From the NCBI GenBank assembly GCA_000773965.1, contig JRUP01000035.1, forward strand, positions 60,104 to 124,103: a stretch of 64,000 bases of DNA. Direction: 5' to 3'. Below, piece after piece: positions 43,012 to 51,344 of the stretch. The stretch's first letter is position 1; each line of letters starts with the position of its first letter. Below the pieces are notes generated by a model. It made no database searches. It was not told the DNA's origin and saw only the letters and a list, made by a program, of their open reading frames with translations. The stretch comes from Enterobacter cancerogenus (GTDB lineage: Bacteria > Pseudomonadota > Gammaproteobacteria > Enterobacterales > Enterobacteriaceae). The translations under genes were made by a program, and so were the position numbers.

Positions 43012-43338
43012 ATGACATATGAAGACCTTTACCGCCGCATCGCAATGATCGTTTTTAGCTGCGGACCGCAAGGTGCTCGCGAGCTGATCGTAAAAGCTGA
43101 ACTGTTTGCCGATGACGAGGGCGGTGAATACCAGTTCGATTATCTGGATGAAAACGGCGAACCAGACTGGTTTGAACCGGATGCACAGGCGATTGGGGAT
43201 TTAACTGAAGCGCTAAAAGATTTTCAGCAATACTTCGTCGATCACGATATGACCGAAGGCAAGCCGGTGTGGAATAAATGCGTTGTGGTGATTAACGTGC
43301 CCGAAGAGTCGATCAGTATCGATGTGCAATATGAGTAA
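43012..43338 (+). CDS. Small acidic protein, YezG/DUF600-like (immunity family)
   Basis: This 108-residue strongly acidic protein matches the YezG/DUF600 pattern: YEDLYRRIAMIVFSC at the N-terminus, a central FDYLDENGEPDWFEPD, LTEALKDFQQYFVDHD, and the closing KPVWNKCVVVINVPEESISIDVQYE. YezG of Bacillus is the antidote to a polymorphic LXG nuclease toxin. Here no toxin gene adjoins, so it is an orphan immunity gene or a housekeeping relative. Similarity is judged by eye and may be superficial. A terminator follows. Confidence 0.55.
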   Translation: MTYEDLYRRIAMIVFSCGPQGARELIVKAELFADDEGGEYQFDYLDENGEPDWFEPDAQAIGDLTEALKDFQQYFVDHDMTEGKPVWNKCVVVINVPEESISIDVQYE

Positions 43339-43341
43339 GGC

Positions 43342-43367
43342 TTCCGGGCCTCCCAGCCCGGAAATTT
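43342..43367. terminator. Hairpin terminator between convergent genes
   Basis: An 8-bp stem (TTCCGGGC with GCCCGGAA), 6-nt loop and short T stretch lie just after the YezG-like stop and before the gabP end. Confidence 0.7.
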
Positions 43368-43373
43368 CTGGCG

Positions 43374-44768
43374 TTATGATCGCACTGCCACTAACGCCTC
43401 GCGTTCCCGTAAGGCGCGTTTACGATGCACGATGCGACTGGTGATCAACACCGCCAACGTGAGTAGACCGGTGGCAATGATCTCAGAGCGATGCGCCGGC
43501 ATAAACAGCATTGAGACCAACACTCCCACGATGAACACCATGGTTGCCCAGGTTAAGCCTGGAAACAGCCACATGCGATAACTTAAGATCTCACCCCGTG
43601 CCTCGCGCTTTTTGCGCAACACCAGATGCGAGGCCGCTATTACCAGGTAAACCAGTAACGCAATCGCGCCGGAACTGGCTAGCAGGAACTCAAATACCGC
43701 TGCGGGTGCCAGATAATTGGCGATCACCGCGAGAAATGCAGCGGCAGTTGAGGCGATGACTGCAACCCAGGGCGTACCGCTGCGCGTGGTTTTTGATGCA
43801 GCGGCAGGGGCATCCTGACGTCGAGAAAGCGAATACAGCATGCGTGAAGCCGTATAGAGCGCAGAGTTAAGACAGCTGCACACCGCGATCAACACCACTA
43901 CATCGACGATTTGCCGTGCATAAGGAATATTCATCATCTCCATCGCCGTTTGATACGAACCGGCTTTCATCAGCGATGGGGTATTCCACGGCACCAGCGC
44001 GATAACAATGAAGATCGACAGCAAATAAAACAGCGCAATACGCCAGATCACGGAGTTGGTGGCCTGCGTTATCTGCTTTTTCGGTTCACGTGATTCCGCT
44101 GCCGCGATGGTGACGATTTCCGTTCCCATAAAGGAGAACATGGTGGTCAGAATGGCAGCCAGTACGGCACCGATGCCGTTTGGCATAAACCCGTGCGTGT
44201 CATAGAGATGGGAAATGCCTTGTGTGCTGCTACCGGGCATCAGGCCGAATATCGCCAGGCTGCCGACAATCAGGAAGGCGACAATCGCGACCACTTTCAG
44301 CAGCGCAAACCAGAATTCGAACTCACCGTAATTCTTCACGCTGAACAGGTTGCTGACCGTCAGAAACGTGGTGATCGCCAGGGTGTATTCCCACACGGCA
44401 ATCTGCGGGAACCAGCTGTGCAATATCGTGCCTGCGGCATTGGCTTCAAGCGGAATGACCAACACCCAAAACCACCAGTAAAGCCAGCCAATGGTGAATC
44501 CGGCCCAGCGTCCCAGTGATTTATCTGCATAGGTGGAGAAAGAGCCGGAGTCCGGTGAGGCAACGGCCATTTCCGCTAACATGCGCATAATCAGCACCAC
44601 CAGCGCACCGGCTGCGATGTAGGCCAGTAACACGGCGGGGCCTGCTTCGGCGATAGCATGACCGGAACCGACAAACAGCCCGGCACCTATCACACCGGCA
44701 ATGGATAACATGCGGACATGACGCGGCTTTAAGCCTTGCGCAAGCGCATCGGCATTCTGTGAACTCAT
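43374..44768 (-). CDS. gabP: GABA permease
   Basis: This 464-residue amino acid permease is close to E. coli GabP: GLKPRHVRMLSIAGVIGAGLFVGS at the N-terminus, EMAVASPDSGSFSTYADKSLGRWAG, WLYWWFWVLVIPLEANAAG and NSALYTASRMLYSLSRR are shared blocks. It has 12 membrane helices and imports 4-aminobutyrate with protons. The ATG at 44768 has GGAG 7 nt upstream. It follows gabT on the same strand after about 96 bp containing a hairpin, so they probably form one operon under gabR. Confidence 0.93.
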   Translation of the reverse strand: MSSQNADALAQGLKPRHVRMLSIAGVIGAGLFVGSGHAIAEAGPAVLLAYIAAGALVVLIMRMLAEMAVASPDSGSFSTYADKSLGRWAGFTIGWLYWWFWVLVIPLEANAAGTILHSWFPQIAVWEYTLAITTFLTVSNLFSVKNYGEFEFWFALLKVVAIVAFLIVGSLAIFGLMPGSSTQGISHLYDTHGFMPNGIGAVLAAILTTMFSFMGTEIVTIAAAESREPKKQITQATNSVIWRIALFYLLSIFIVIALVPWNTPSLMKAGSYQTAMEMMNIPYARQIVDVVVLIAVCSCLNSALYTASRMLYSLSRRQDAPAAASKTTRSGTPWVAVIASTAAAFLAVIANYLAPAAVFEFLLASSGAIALLVYLVIAASHLVLRKKREARGEILSYRMWLFPGLTWATMVFIVGVLVSMLFMPAHRSEIIATGLLTLAVLITSRIVHRKRALREREALVAVRS

Positions 44769-44831
44769 TGTTTTCTCCAGATTGTCTCTCGGGCTGTGAT
44801 TTGACACAGCCTGGCTGCAGCAGGTGGATGA

Positions 44832-44851
44832 CCAGCCCATATACGGGCTGG
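44832..44851 (-). other. Hairpin between gabT and gabP
   Basis: A 7-bp stem (CCAGCCC with GGGCTGG) with a 6-nt ATATAC loop lies just after the gabT stop. No T-tract follows, so it may lower gabP expression relative to gabT. Confidence 0.45.
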
Positions 44852-44864
44852 CTAAGCTGAGGGT

Positions 44865-46127
44865 CTACGAATCCTGGTGCGCGCTCAGCACATGGCTAAG
44901 AATCTCCAGCGCCTGGCTGAATTGCGCATCCGGAATGGTGAGCGGGTAGAGGAAGCGAATCACGTTGCCCTGCGGACCACAGGTCAACAACAGCAAACCG
45001 TGTGACATGGCTTGTTGCTGGATGGCCTGAGCGGTTTGCGCCTCGGCAAACTCCACCGCGACCATTGAACCCAATGCACGAATGTCGGTGATCGCGGAGC
45101 ATTGGCGACGTGCTTCATTGAGGAATTCGACCAGCTGTGCGCCCAGCTTTACTGAGCGGTCACACAGTTGTTCTTCGGCAATAATATCCAGCACCGCATG
45201 CGCGGCGGCAATGGCCAGCGGGTTTCCAGCATAAGTGCCACCCAGACCACCTGGACCAGGCGCATCCATGATCTCTGCGCGACCACTCACCGCAGACAAC
45301 GGCATGCCGCCCGCCAGACTTTTCGCCATGGTGATGAGGTCAGGTTTGACGGTGTAATGGTCCATGGCAAACAGTTTGCCGGTACGACCAAAGCCGGTTT
45401 GCACTTCGTCGGCAATCAGCAGAATGCCGTGTTGATCGGCCAGCTGGCGCAGGCGAACGAAGAACTCAGCAGGGGCGATGTGGAAACCGCCTTCGCCTTG
45501 TACTGGCTCCAGCACAATGGCTGCCACGTCTTGCGGCGCGATGTCCTGAGTGAAGATGTCTTGCAGGCTCGCCATAGCATCATCAATGCTAATACCGGTC
45601 ACGCTGTTGGGATAACGAGCGTGCCACACGGAAGCAGGCATCGGGCCAAAGTCACGCTTATAGGGGGCCACTTTGCCGGTCATCGCCATCGTCATAAACG
45701 TACGACCATGGAACGCGTTACCGAAGGTGATAATGCCGTGACGGCGTGTGGCGGCGCGCGCAACTTTAACGGCATTCTCAACCGCTTCAGCACCGGTTGA
45801 GAAAAAGGCGGTTTTGGCTTTACCGGCTATGGGCACCACGCTGTTGATGCGCTCTGCCAGGCCGACATAGCTCTCGTAAGGCGTCACCTGGAACGCGGTA
45901 TGGGTGAATTTTTCTAACTGTTCCGCGATGGCTTTCACAATGCGCGGATGACGGTGGCCGGTGTTGAGCACCGCGATACCACCAGCGAAATCAATCCAGC
46001 TGTTACCTTCAACGTCACGCAACGTCGCATTCTCTGCCTTATCGACATACCACTGGCAAAGATTACCGGTGCCACGTGGGAGTGCGTCATCTTTACGTTG
46101 TTGCAGCTGGCTGTTTTTACCTTCCAT
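44865..46127 (-). CDS. gabT: 4-aminobutyrate-2-oxoglutarate aminotransferase (GabT/PuuE)
   Basis: This 420-residue class III aminotransferase has the PLP lysine K269 in TMAKSLAGGMPLSAVSGR, the binding block LLIADEVQTGFGRTGK and GAEAVENAVKVAR. It converts GABA and 2-oxoglutarate to succinate semialdehyde and glutamate. AAGGAAAGG precedes the ATG. It lies between gabP and a divergent GabR-type regulator. The GabT/PuuE paralogues cannot be separated with certainty by eye; context favours GabT. The next enzyme, succinate-semialdehyde dehydrogenase (GabD), is not in the window. Confidence 0.88.
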   Translation of the reverse strand: MEGKNSQLQQRKDDALPRGTGNLCQWYVDKAENATLRDVEGNSWIDFAGGIAVLNTGHRHPRIVKAIAEQLEKFTHTAFQVTPYESYVGLAERINSVVPIAGKAKTAFFSTGAEAVENAVKVARAATRRHGIITFGNAFHGRTFMTMAMTGKVAPYKRDFGPMPASVWHARYPNSVTGISIDDAMASLQDIFTQDIAPQDVAAIVLEPVQGEGGFHIAPAEFFVRLRQLADQHGILLIADEVQTGFGRTGKLFAMDHYTVKPDLITMAKSLAGGMPLSAVSGRAEIMDAPGPGGLGGTYAGNPLAIAAAHAVLDIIAEEQLCDRSVKLGAQLVEFLNEARRQCSAITDIRALGSMVAVEFAEAQTAQAIQQQAMSHGLLLLTCGPQGNVIRFLYPLTIPDAQFSQALEILSHVLSAHQDS

Positions 46128-46134
46128 AACCTTT

Positions 46135-46195
46135 CCTTAGCGATAAGCGTCTTTACAAATCACGACAAACACGCTTATTTATCCCTGCGCTAAGG
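46135..46195. promoter_or_regulatory. Nested inverted repeats between gabT and the GabR-type gene
   Basis: CCTTAGCG (46135-46142) pairs with CGCTAAGG (46188-46195), and inside it ATAAGCGT (46143-46150) pairs with ACGCTTAT (46171-46178). All four lie in the divergent intergenic region, symmetric within a few bases of position 46163. The position suits the GabR-type regulator controlling both promoters. Confidence 0.5.
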
Positions 46196-46236
46196 TTTGT
46201 TGCCAGAGCCACTTTTATAGAAAAGGATGGAGCCAA

Positions 46237-47730
46237 TTGCGGAGTTTGTACGCCGATCATGTATTAGAACGTTTGCAGTTTATGCCGGAAGGAACGTTGC
46301 AGCAGCGTCTGTTGGCGTGTATGCAGGCGGCGATTGTTGAGGGGATTTTTCCACGCGCCACGCGATTACCGGCCACGCGCGATATGGCACGGGAATTATC
46401 GGTGTCACGTAATACCGTACTTAACGTTTATGAAAATTTGATGTCACAGGGCTATGTTACCGCGCGCACCGGCAGCGGAACCTGGATCGCCGAAACGCTG
46501 CCTGAAGGGTGTTTAAACAGCCCGCGCGGCGATGACCTGACACTGCCGCTGAGCGCGAAAACGGCGGCGATTTCTAAACGCGGTGCATCGCTGTTGGGCC
46601 ATGCCAACGCCTCGCCTTATCAATGGGGCGCGTTTGTACCAGGCGCACCGGACGTGACGCAGTTTCCGCATAAACTTTTTAGCCAGATTCAGGCGCGATT
46701 AAATCGCGAACCTGATATTGAACGGCTGATTTACAGCAACAATGGCGGCTGTCCGCAATTACGACAGGCGCTGGCGGAGTATCTTAGCGTGGCCCGATCG
46801 GTGCGTGCGGATGCGGATCAAATCATCATCACCGAAGGCATCCATCAGGCGGTTGATCTGGTGACGCGCGTACTTTGCGATCCCGGTGATACCGCGTGGA
46901 TTGAAGAGCCAGGCTATTGGGGCACGCGAAACCTGTTACGCATTAACGGTCTGAAAATCCAGGCCATGCCGGTTGATGATCAGGGCATTATTCCTGATTT
47001 ACCTTCGCGAGCGCGGGCACCAAAGGTGATATTTGTGACACCGTCACACCAATATCCATTGGGCGTTCATCTCAGCCTGGAAAGACGAAAGCAGTTGCTG
47101 GATTTGGCCAGCAAACATAAAACCTGGTTGGTTGAGGATGACTACGACAGTGAGTTTCGCTTCGCGGGGCAGCCATTTCCCTCGCTACAAGGTTTTGAGC
47201 CCGATGCGCCGGTAATTTACATGGGCACGTTCAGCAAAACGCTCTATCCGGCACTGCGACTGGGTTATCTGGTGGTGCCAAAAGCGCTGGCTCAACCCCT
47301 GCGCGTTGCGGCGGCGGAACTCTATCGTGGCGGGCATCTGCTGGTGCAGCGGGCGCTGGCGGAGTTTATTCAGAAAGGGCATTACATGGCGCATATCCGC
47401 CGTATGCGCAAACTCTACAGCCAGCGTCGTCGCTTTTTAGCGGGCTTGATTGAGCGTTATCTTGGCGCTGATTTTATGCCGCGCGTCAATCATGAGGCGG
47501 GCTTGCATCTGGTGGTGAACTTACCGGCTGGATGTGATGATGTGGCGATTGCCGCACTGGCGCTGCGGCGCGGTGTGAAGGTTAGACCGCTGTCGCAATA
47601 TTACATGCACCAGCAAGAGCGACGGGGCTTGCTGCTGGGTTATGCCTGCGTGGATGAACGTCAGTGTCAGGATGCGTTTGGTGTATTGAAGGCATGTCTG
47701 ATGGAGAGCGGGATTTTAGCGCGTTCATAG
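46237..47730 (+). CDS. gabR: GabR-like MocR-family regulator (GntR HTH fused to aminotransferase fold)
   Basis: This 497-residue protein joins an N-terminal GntR winged helix (LPATRDMARELSVSRNTVLNVYENLMSQGYVTARTGSGTWIAE) to a class I aminotransferase-like domain. The PLP lysine is K334 in GTFSKTLYPALRLGYLV. GabR senses GABA through an external aldimine and activates gabT. The start is probably TTG at 46237 after an AAGGATGGAG sequence. It is divergent from gabT with a nested inverted repeat between them. The family is certain; GABA as effector is inferred from the neighbours. Confidence 0.87.
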   Translation: MRSLYADHVLERLQFMPEGTLQQRLLACMQAAIVEGIFPRATRLPATRDMARELSVSRNTVLNVYENLMSQGYVTARTGSGTWIAETLPEGCLNSPRGDDLTLPLSAKTAAISKRGASLLGHANASPYQWGAFVPGAPDVTQFPHKLFSQIQARLNREPDIERLIYSNNGGCPQLRQALAEYLSVARSVRADADQIIITEGIHQAVDLVTRVLCDPGDTAWIEEPGYWGTRNLLRINGLKIQAMPVDDQGIIPDLPSRARAPKVIFVTPSHQYPLGVHLSLERRKQLLDLASKHKTWLVEDDYDSEFRFAGQPFPSLQGFEPDAPVIYMGTFSKTLYPALRLGYLVVPKALAQPLRVAAAELYRGGHLLVQRALAEFIQKGHYMAHIRRMRKLYSQRRRFLAGLIERYLGADFMPRVNHEAGLHLVVNLPAGCDDVAIAALALRRGVKVRPLSQYYMHQQERRGLLLGYACVDERQCQDAFGVLKACLMESGILARS

Positions 47731-47758
47731 ACGTGTGCGCATGCAATCATAATGTTGG

Positions 47759-47774
47759 GCGGCCCGGGGGCCGC
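47759..47774. terminator. Short GC hairpin between convergent genes
   Basis: A 6-bp stem (GCGGCC with GGCCGC) with a CGGG loop lies between the gabR-like gene and the aldo/keto reductase. There is no T-tract. Confidence 0.4.
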
Positions 47775-47785
47775 GTCATTCAGGA

Positions 47786-48643
47786 CTAAGCGATGCCGTT
47801 TAAACGTTGCACGACATCGGCACTCAACACCAGATCGCCACTGGCGAGATTCTGCTGGAGATGTTCTGGTGATGATGTGCCAGGAATCAACAGAATGTTT
47901 GGCGAACGCTGAAGTAACCAGGCCAGGGCAACCTGCAATGTAGTGGCATTCAACTCTTCGGCCACGGCGGTAAGCTGCTCGGATTGCAGCGGTGAGAAAC
48001 CACCCAATGGGAAGAACGGCACATAAGGAATGCCCTGCGCAGCCAGTTGATCGACCAACGCTTCATCCTGGCGATTTGCCAGATTGTAGAGATTCTGCAC
48101 ACAGGCGATGGGCGTCATTTTCTGCGCATCTTCCACTTGTTTGGCCGTTACGTTGCTCAGACCAATATGCTTAACTAGTCCGCGCTCTTTAAGCTTGATC
48201 ATCGCTTCGACCTGCGGTTCCAGTGAGCCTTCTGCAGGTGCGTGCACGTCGAGCATCGAACGCAGATTCACGACTTCCATCACCTCCAGACCAAGATGGC
48301 GCAGATTGTCTTCTACCGCCTGAGTCAACTCATCGGGGGAGAAAGCGGGCAACCAGCCTCCTTTCGCATCACGACGAGCACCGACTTTGGTGACGATCAC
48401 CAGATCGTCGGAATAGGGATGCAGAGCTTTCTTTATCAGTTGGTTAGTAATGTGCGGGCCATAAAAGTCGCTGGTATCGATATGATTGACGCCAGCAGCC
48501 ACCGCATCACGTAGTACCTGTAATGCCCGATTCTCATCGGCTGGCGGCCCAAACACGCCTTTGCCGGCCAGCTGCATGGCGCCATAACCGAGGCGTTTAA
48601 CCTGACGATCACCCAAAGTATAGGTATTTGCGTTGTGAGACAT
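47786..48643 (-). CDS. Aldo/keto reductase
   Basis: This 285-residue NADPH-dependent oxidoreductase has the AKR opening RLGYGAMQLAGKG, the catalytic Asp/Tyr in NHIDTSDFYGPH, the Lys in VIVTKVG, and LIPGTSSPEHLQQN at the cofactor site. It resembles the YdbC/pyridoxal-reductase-like group. AGGAGG lies 6 nt before the ATG at 48643; an open frame continues 143 codons further but overlaps the divergent LysR gene. LysR is the likely regulator. Confidence 0.9.
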   Translation of the reverse strand: MSHNANTYTLGDRQVKRLGYGAMQLAGKGVFGPPADENRALQVLRDAVAAGVNHIDTSDFYGPHITNQLIKKALHPYSDDLVIVTKVGARRDAKGGWLPAFSPDELTQAVEDNLRHLGLEVMEVVNLRSMLDVHAPAEGSLEPQVEAMIKLKERGLVKHIGLSNVTAKQVEDAQKMTPIACVQNLYNLANRQDEALVDQLAAQGIPYVPFFPLGGFSPLQSEQLTAVAEELNATTLQVALAWLLQRSPNILLIPGTSSPEHLQQNLASGDLVLSADVVQRLNGIA

Positions 48644-48655
48644 GGAAACCTCCTT

Positions 48656-48685
48656 CGTCGATGTGTGTACAGATTGTAATCGACG
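48656..48685. promoter_or_regulatory. Inverted repeat between the aldo/keto reductase and LysR genes
   Basis: CGTCGAT (48656-48662) and ATCGACG (48679-48685) are perfect 7-bp arms around a 16-nt spacer, in the divergent promoter region. Position and dyad form suit a LysR-type site. Confidence 0.4.
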
Positions 48686-48740
48686 CATGGCTGTGCAACT
48701 ATCCGGTGAAATCAGGACACAGTGTGCGGAATGGCGAACA

Positions 48741-49658
48741 ATGGCATTGGATATTGCACTGCTACATGCGGTGGTGGCCGTGGCAAAAGCGGGCGGATTT
48801 CGTGAAGCCGCCCGCATGACGGGAAGCAATCCTTCTCGTTTAAGTGACGCCGTAAGACGAGCGGAAGAACAACTAGGCGTTCGGTTATTTAACCGCACCA
48901 CACGCACCGTGGTGCTCACCGAAGCGGGCAGAGCGTTAATGTCGCGCTTGATGCCAGCGATGAACGAAGTTGATGCTGCTCTGGATGCACTGAATAATTT
49001 TCGTAATACGCCGGGAGGGACACTGCGTTTGAATGTCCCCGTTAGCGCTGCCCGGTTGGTGCTGCCCTCCATCGTGCCCGGCTTCCTTGAGCGCTATCCC
49101 GACATTCAGTTGGAGGTCGTGGCGGAGAGCAACGTGCAGGATATTTTCCGCGATGGCTGTGATGCCGGCATTCGTTACGATGACCACCTTGAACAGGATA
49201 TGGTGGCATTGCCAATTGGTCCGCGCAGCCAACGTTTTGCTGCCGCCGCTGCGCCTGGCTATCTGGCGAAGCATGGCATGCCGCAACACCCCCGCGATTT
49301 AATGAAGCACCTCTGCTTGTATGGTCGCTACGCGACGGGCGTCATTGCCGATTGGGAGTTCGAAAATGGGGATGAGGTCGTGCGCTTACAGCCGAAAGGT
49401 CCATTGATTTGCAGTATTGGTGCGGCAATGGATCTCACGGTTTCTGCTGCTGTTGCAGGCGTGGGAGTGGTTTATTTGTTCGAAGACTGGATCAAACCCG
49501 CCTTGAATGACGGTAGTTTGCAGCCGATTTTACCTGAGTGGTGGCAGAGATTTTCCGGTCTGTGGCTCTACTATAACGATCGCCGGCTGATCCCGGCACC
49601 GTTACAAGCCTTCCTCGACTATGTGCGCGAACTCAATGCGCAGCAGCAGGCGGGTTAA
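48741..49658 (+). CDS. LysR-family transcriptional regulator
   Basis: This 305-residue regulator has the N-terminal HTH (LLHAVVAVAKAGGFREAARMTGSNPSRLSDAVRRAEEQLGVRLFNRTTRTVVLT) and an effector domain that begins GTLRLNVPVSAARLVLPSIVPGFLERYP, typical of the CrgA/AaeR-like subgroup. The ATG at 48741 gives family length; a longer frame overlaps the divergent gene's promoter. It probably controls the aldo/keto reductase. Its 3' end overlaps the convergent TetR gene by 26 bp. Confidence 0.9.
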   Translation: MALDIALLHAVVAVAKAGGFREAARMTGSNPSRLSDAVRRAEEQLGVRLFNRTTRTVVLTEAGRALMSRLMPAMNEVDAALDALNNFRNTPGGTLRLNVPVSAARLVLPSIVPGFLERYPDIQLEVVAESNVQDIFRDGCDAGIRYDDHLEQDMVALPIGPRSQRFAAAAAPGYLAKHGMPQHPRDLMKHLCLYGRYATGVIADWEFENGDEVVRLQPKGPLICSIGAAMDLTVSAAVAGVGVVYLFEDWIKPALNDGSLQPILPEWWQRFSGLWLYYNDRRLIPAPLQAFLDYVRELNAQQQAG

Positions 49659-50241
49659 CCAGCAGTCCGGACATCAATACGCGAAACGCATCAACCGCGC
49701 GCGGAAGCGCAGCTACCGGTTCGCTGGAGGCGGCAATCCACAGCGCGGCATTTAATGCGGCGCCATTGACTAAATGTGCGGCCGCTTCAGTATCCATCGG
49801 CTTCACCGTGCCCTCTGCAATCAGTACAGAGAGCCTGTCTGCAGTGGTGCGCAGACAGGCAGTCTGATTGGGCCACTGTGAAGGATCGCCGAGCACAGCG
49901 GGACCATCAAGCAGCATGATGCGTTGCACCTCTGGCTCCAGTGACATCTCAATGTAGGTTATCGCTTCTGCCAGAAAGGCATGCCACTTTGATTCAAACT
50001 GCTGCCCAGCGGCATGCATCTGCACCAAAATCTCTGCGTCGATCTGGTCGATAACGGCTTGCAATAGGCCCTTTTTATCGCCGAAATTGTGATAAAGCGC
50101 TCCCCGCGTCAGCCCTGCTTCAGCGGTCAAATCATCCATTGATGCGGCGTTATATCCTTTCTCTGCGAAGGCCCTTCGAGCAGCCTCAATCAATTTTGCC
50201 CGCGTTTCTTCTACCTGTTCTGTTCGCCGTTTGGCTGCCAT
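49633..50241 (-). CDS. TetR-family transcriptional regulator
   Basis: This 202-residue repressor has the TetR HTH (ARRAFAEKGYNAASMDDLTAEAGLTRGALYHNFGDKKGLLQAVI) and a C-terminal TetR_C domain with EPEVQRIMLLDGPAVLGDPSQW. GGAG lies 5 nt before the ATG at 50241. The divergent RidA-family gene is 130 bp away, with two palindromes between them that look like its operators. Confidence 0.92.
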   Translation of the reverse strand: MAAKRRTEQVEETRAKLIEAARRAFAEKGYNAASMDDLTAEAGLTRGALYHNFGDKKGLLQAVIDQIDAEILVQMHAAGQQFESKWHAFLAEAITYIEMSLEPEVQRIMLLDGPAVLGDPSQWPNQTACLRTTADRLSVLIAEGTVKPMDTEAAAHLVNGAALNAALWIAASSEPVAALPRAVDAFRVLMSGLLVNPPAAAH

Positions 50242-50264
50242 AGCAACTCCAAAAATTTGCATTG

Positions 50265-50311
50265 ACATACGCCGCGTATGTTATCCATATTAATACATAC
50301 GCGGCGTATGT
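50265..50311. promoter_or_regulatory. Twin TetR operators between the TetR and RidA genes
   Basis: Two 17-bp palindromes with the half-site ACATACGC around one central base lie at 50265-50281 and 50295-50311. The centres (50273 and 50303) are 30 bp apart, close to three helical turns. A TTGACA (50262-50267) overlaps the first site, so binding would block the RidA promoter. Confidence 0.8.
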
Positions 50312-50370
50312 AAAAGCGATAACCGGCTTAGCTACCCGGTTTCACCCTTTTTTCCATCAGGAGTGCGATT

Positions 50371-50763
50371 ATGAACAAACGTAATGCCATTTTTCCAGCG
50401 GGACGTCAGGCGCTGTATGAAATTAACCAATATTCTGCCGCAATACGTTCCGGAGACCTGTTATTTGTTTCGGGGCAGGTAGGAAGTCGGGAGGACGGCT
50501 CTGCGGAACCTGACTTTGCAGGTCAGGTCAATCTGGCGTTTGAAAACCTGCAGGCTGTGCTGAAAGCAGCGGGATGTACGCTGGGTGATGTGGTGGATGT
50601 CACCAGTTTTCATACCGATCCTGAAAACCAATTTGCCATCGTGAATGAGGTACGTTTACGGCATTTTGGTGAAGCGCCGTACCCAAACTGGACGGCAGTG
50701 GGGGTAAACTGGTTGGCGGGGTTTGATTTTGAAATCAAGGTGATCGCGCGAATTCCTCAATAG
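50371..50763 (+). CDS. RidA-family protein under TetR control
   Basis: This 130-residue Rid-family protein has SAAIRSGDLLFVSGQVG, FENLQAVLKAAGCTLGDVVDVTSFHTD and PNWTAVGVNWLAGFDFEIKVIARI. The active-site Arg of RidA (in RVEIEA) is replaced by a Lys-containing segment (FEIKVIA), so it is one of the Rid2-7 type paralogues. Its regulator lies divergently with twin operators; specific repression of a lone Rid paralogue points to a detoxification or catabolic role for an unidentified imine. Confidence 0.85.
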   Translation: MNKRNAIFPAGRQALYEINQYSAAIRSGDLLFVSGQVGSREDGSAEPDFAGQVNLAFENLQAVLKAAGCTLGDVVDVTSFHTDPENQFAIVNEVRLRHFGEAPYPNWTAVGVNWLAGFDFEIKVIARIPQ

Positions 50764-50798
50764 TTCAGCGTGCCGCACAGGGAGGTGTGTCTGTTGAA

Positions 50799-50999
50799 TC
50801 AGCGCACCCGGCGAACAATCTGCAATACTGCCAGGGCAATGAGTGCAGAAATGGCTGCCTTAATCAGCAGTAGGGTGAAATCGTATTGATCCATCGCTGC
50901 TTCACCATCACCGTGTGCGCGGACTACATGGCTAATGAGCCCATCGGGAATCAACACGATGCCGGCAATAAGGATGATAAAGAAAATAAGTATTTTCAT
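50799..50999 (-). CDS. Small two-helix membrane protein
   Basis: This 66-residue protein has hydrophobic segments near residues 2-20 and 42-62, separated by a polar loop with HGDGEAAMDQYD, and ends RRVR. Translation start is ATG 50999 with no clear ribosome-binding site. I do not recognise a family. Composition looks like a real small membrane protein rather than chance. Confidence 0.55.
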   Translation of the reverse strand: MKILIFFIILIAGIVLIPDGLISHVVRAHGDGEAAMDQYDFTLLLIKAAISALIALAVLQIVRRVR

Positions 51000-51295
51000 T
51001 TGAATACGTCAAAAGAACCAATGCCATAGCATTCGAGCGGCAACGTTTTACCATCTCGCGACAGCTTCTTGTAATCCATGGTGCAAACCTGCATCTGCAA
51101 CACTCCTGTCATCAATGTCCGGTGAATGGCAGCGCAGAATGAAGGCGTTTATACCAGTCAGGATTAGAGAGAGTTTACACAAAGGCATATGGCTATTAAG
51201 TGACAAGAAGGGAATTATTCGACCGATCAATCTGTTATCAGAATCATCCTGGAAATAGGGTACGGGATATTTGTAATTAAAGATGGCAGGCAATA
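51000..51295. other. Intergenic region, no supported gene
   Basis: I see no gene with a ribosome-binding site, nor a recognisable repeat or operator here. A possible 81-codon minus-strand frame has no family resemblance. Confidence 0.45.
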
Positions 51296-51330
51296 AAAAA
51301 GCCGATGACTGTTGCCAGTTATCGGCTTTT
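51296..51330 (-). terminator. Rho-independent terminator of the dat-ddc operon
   Basis: A perfect 10-bp stem (AAAAGCCGAT with ATCGGCTTTT), partly extended inside by ACT/AGT, is followed on the minus strand by a T run. It lies 15 bp past the ddc stop. Confidence 0.9.
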
Positions 51331-51344
51331 CGTTTGAAGCGAAA

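Noticed and set aside
51048-51293. 81-codon minus-strand frame downstream of the small membrane protein
   Set aside because: No family resemblance and no convincing ribosome-binding site.
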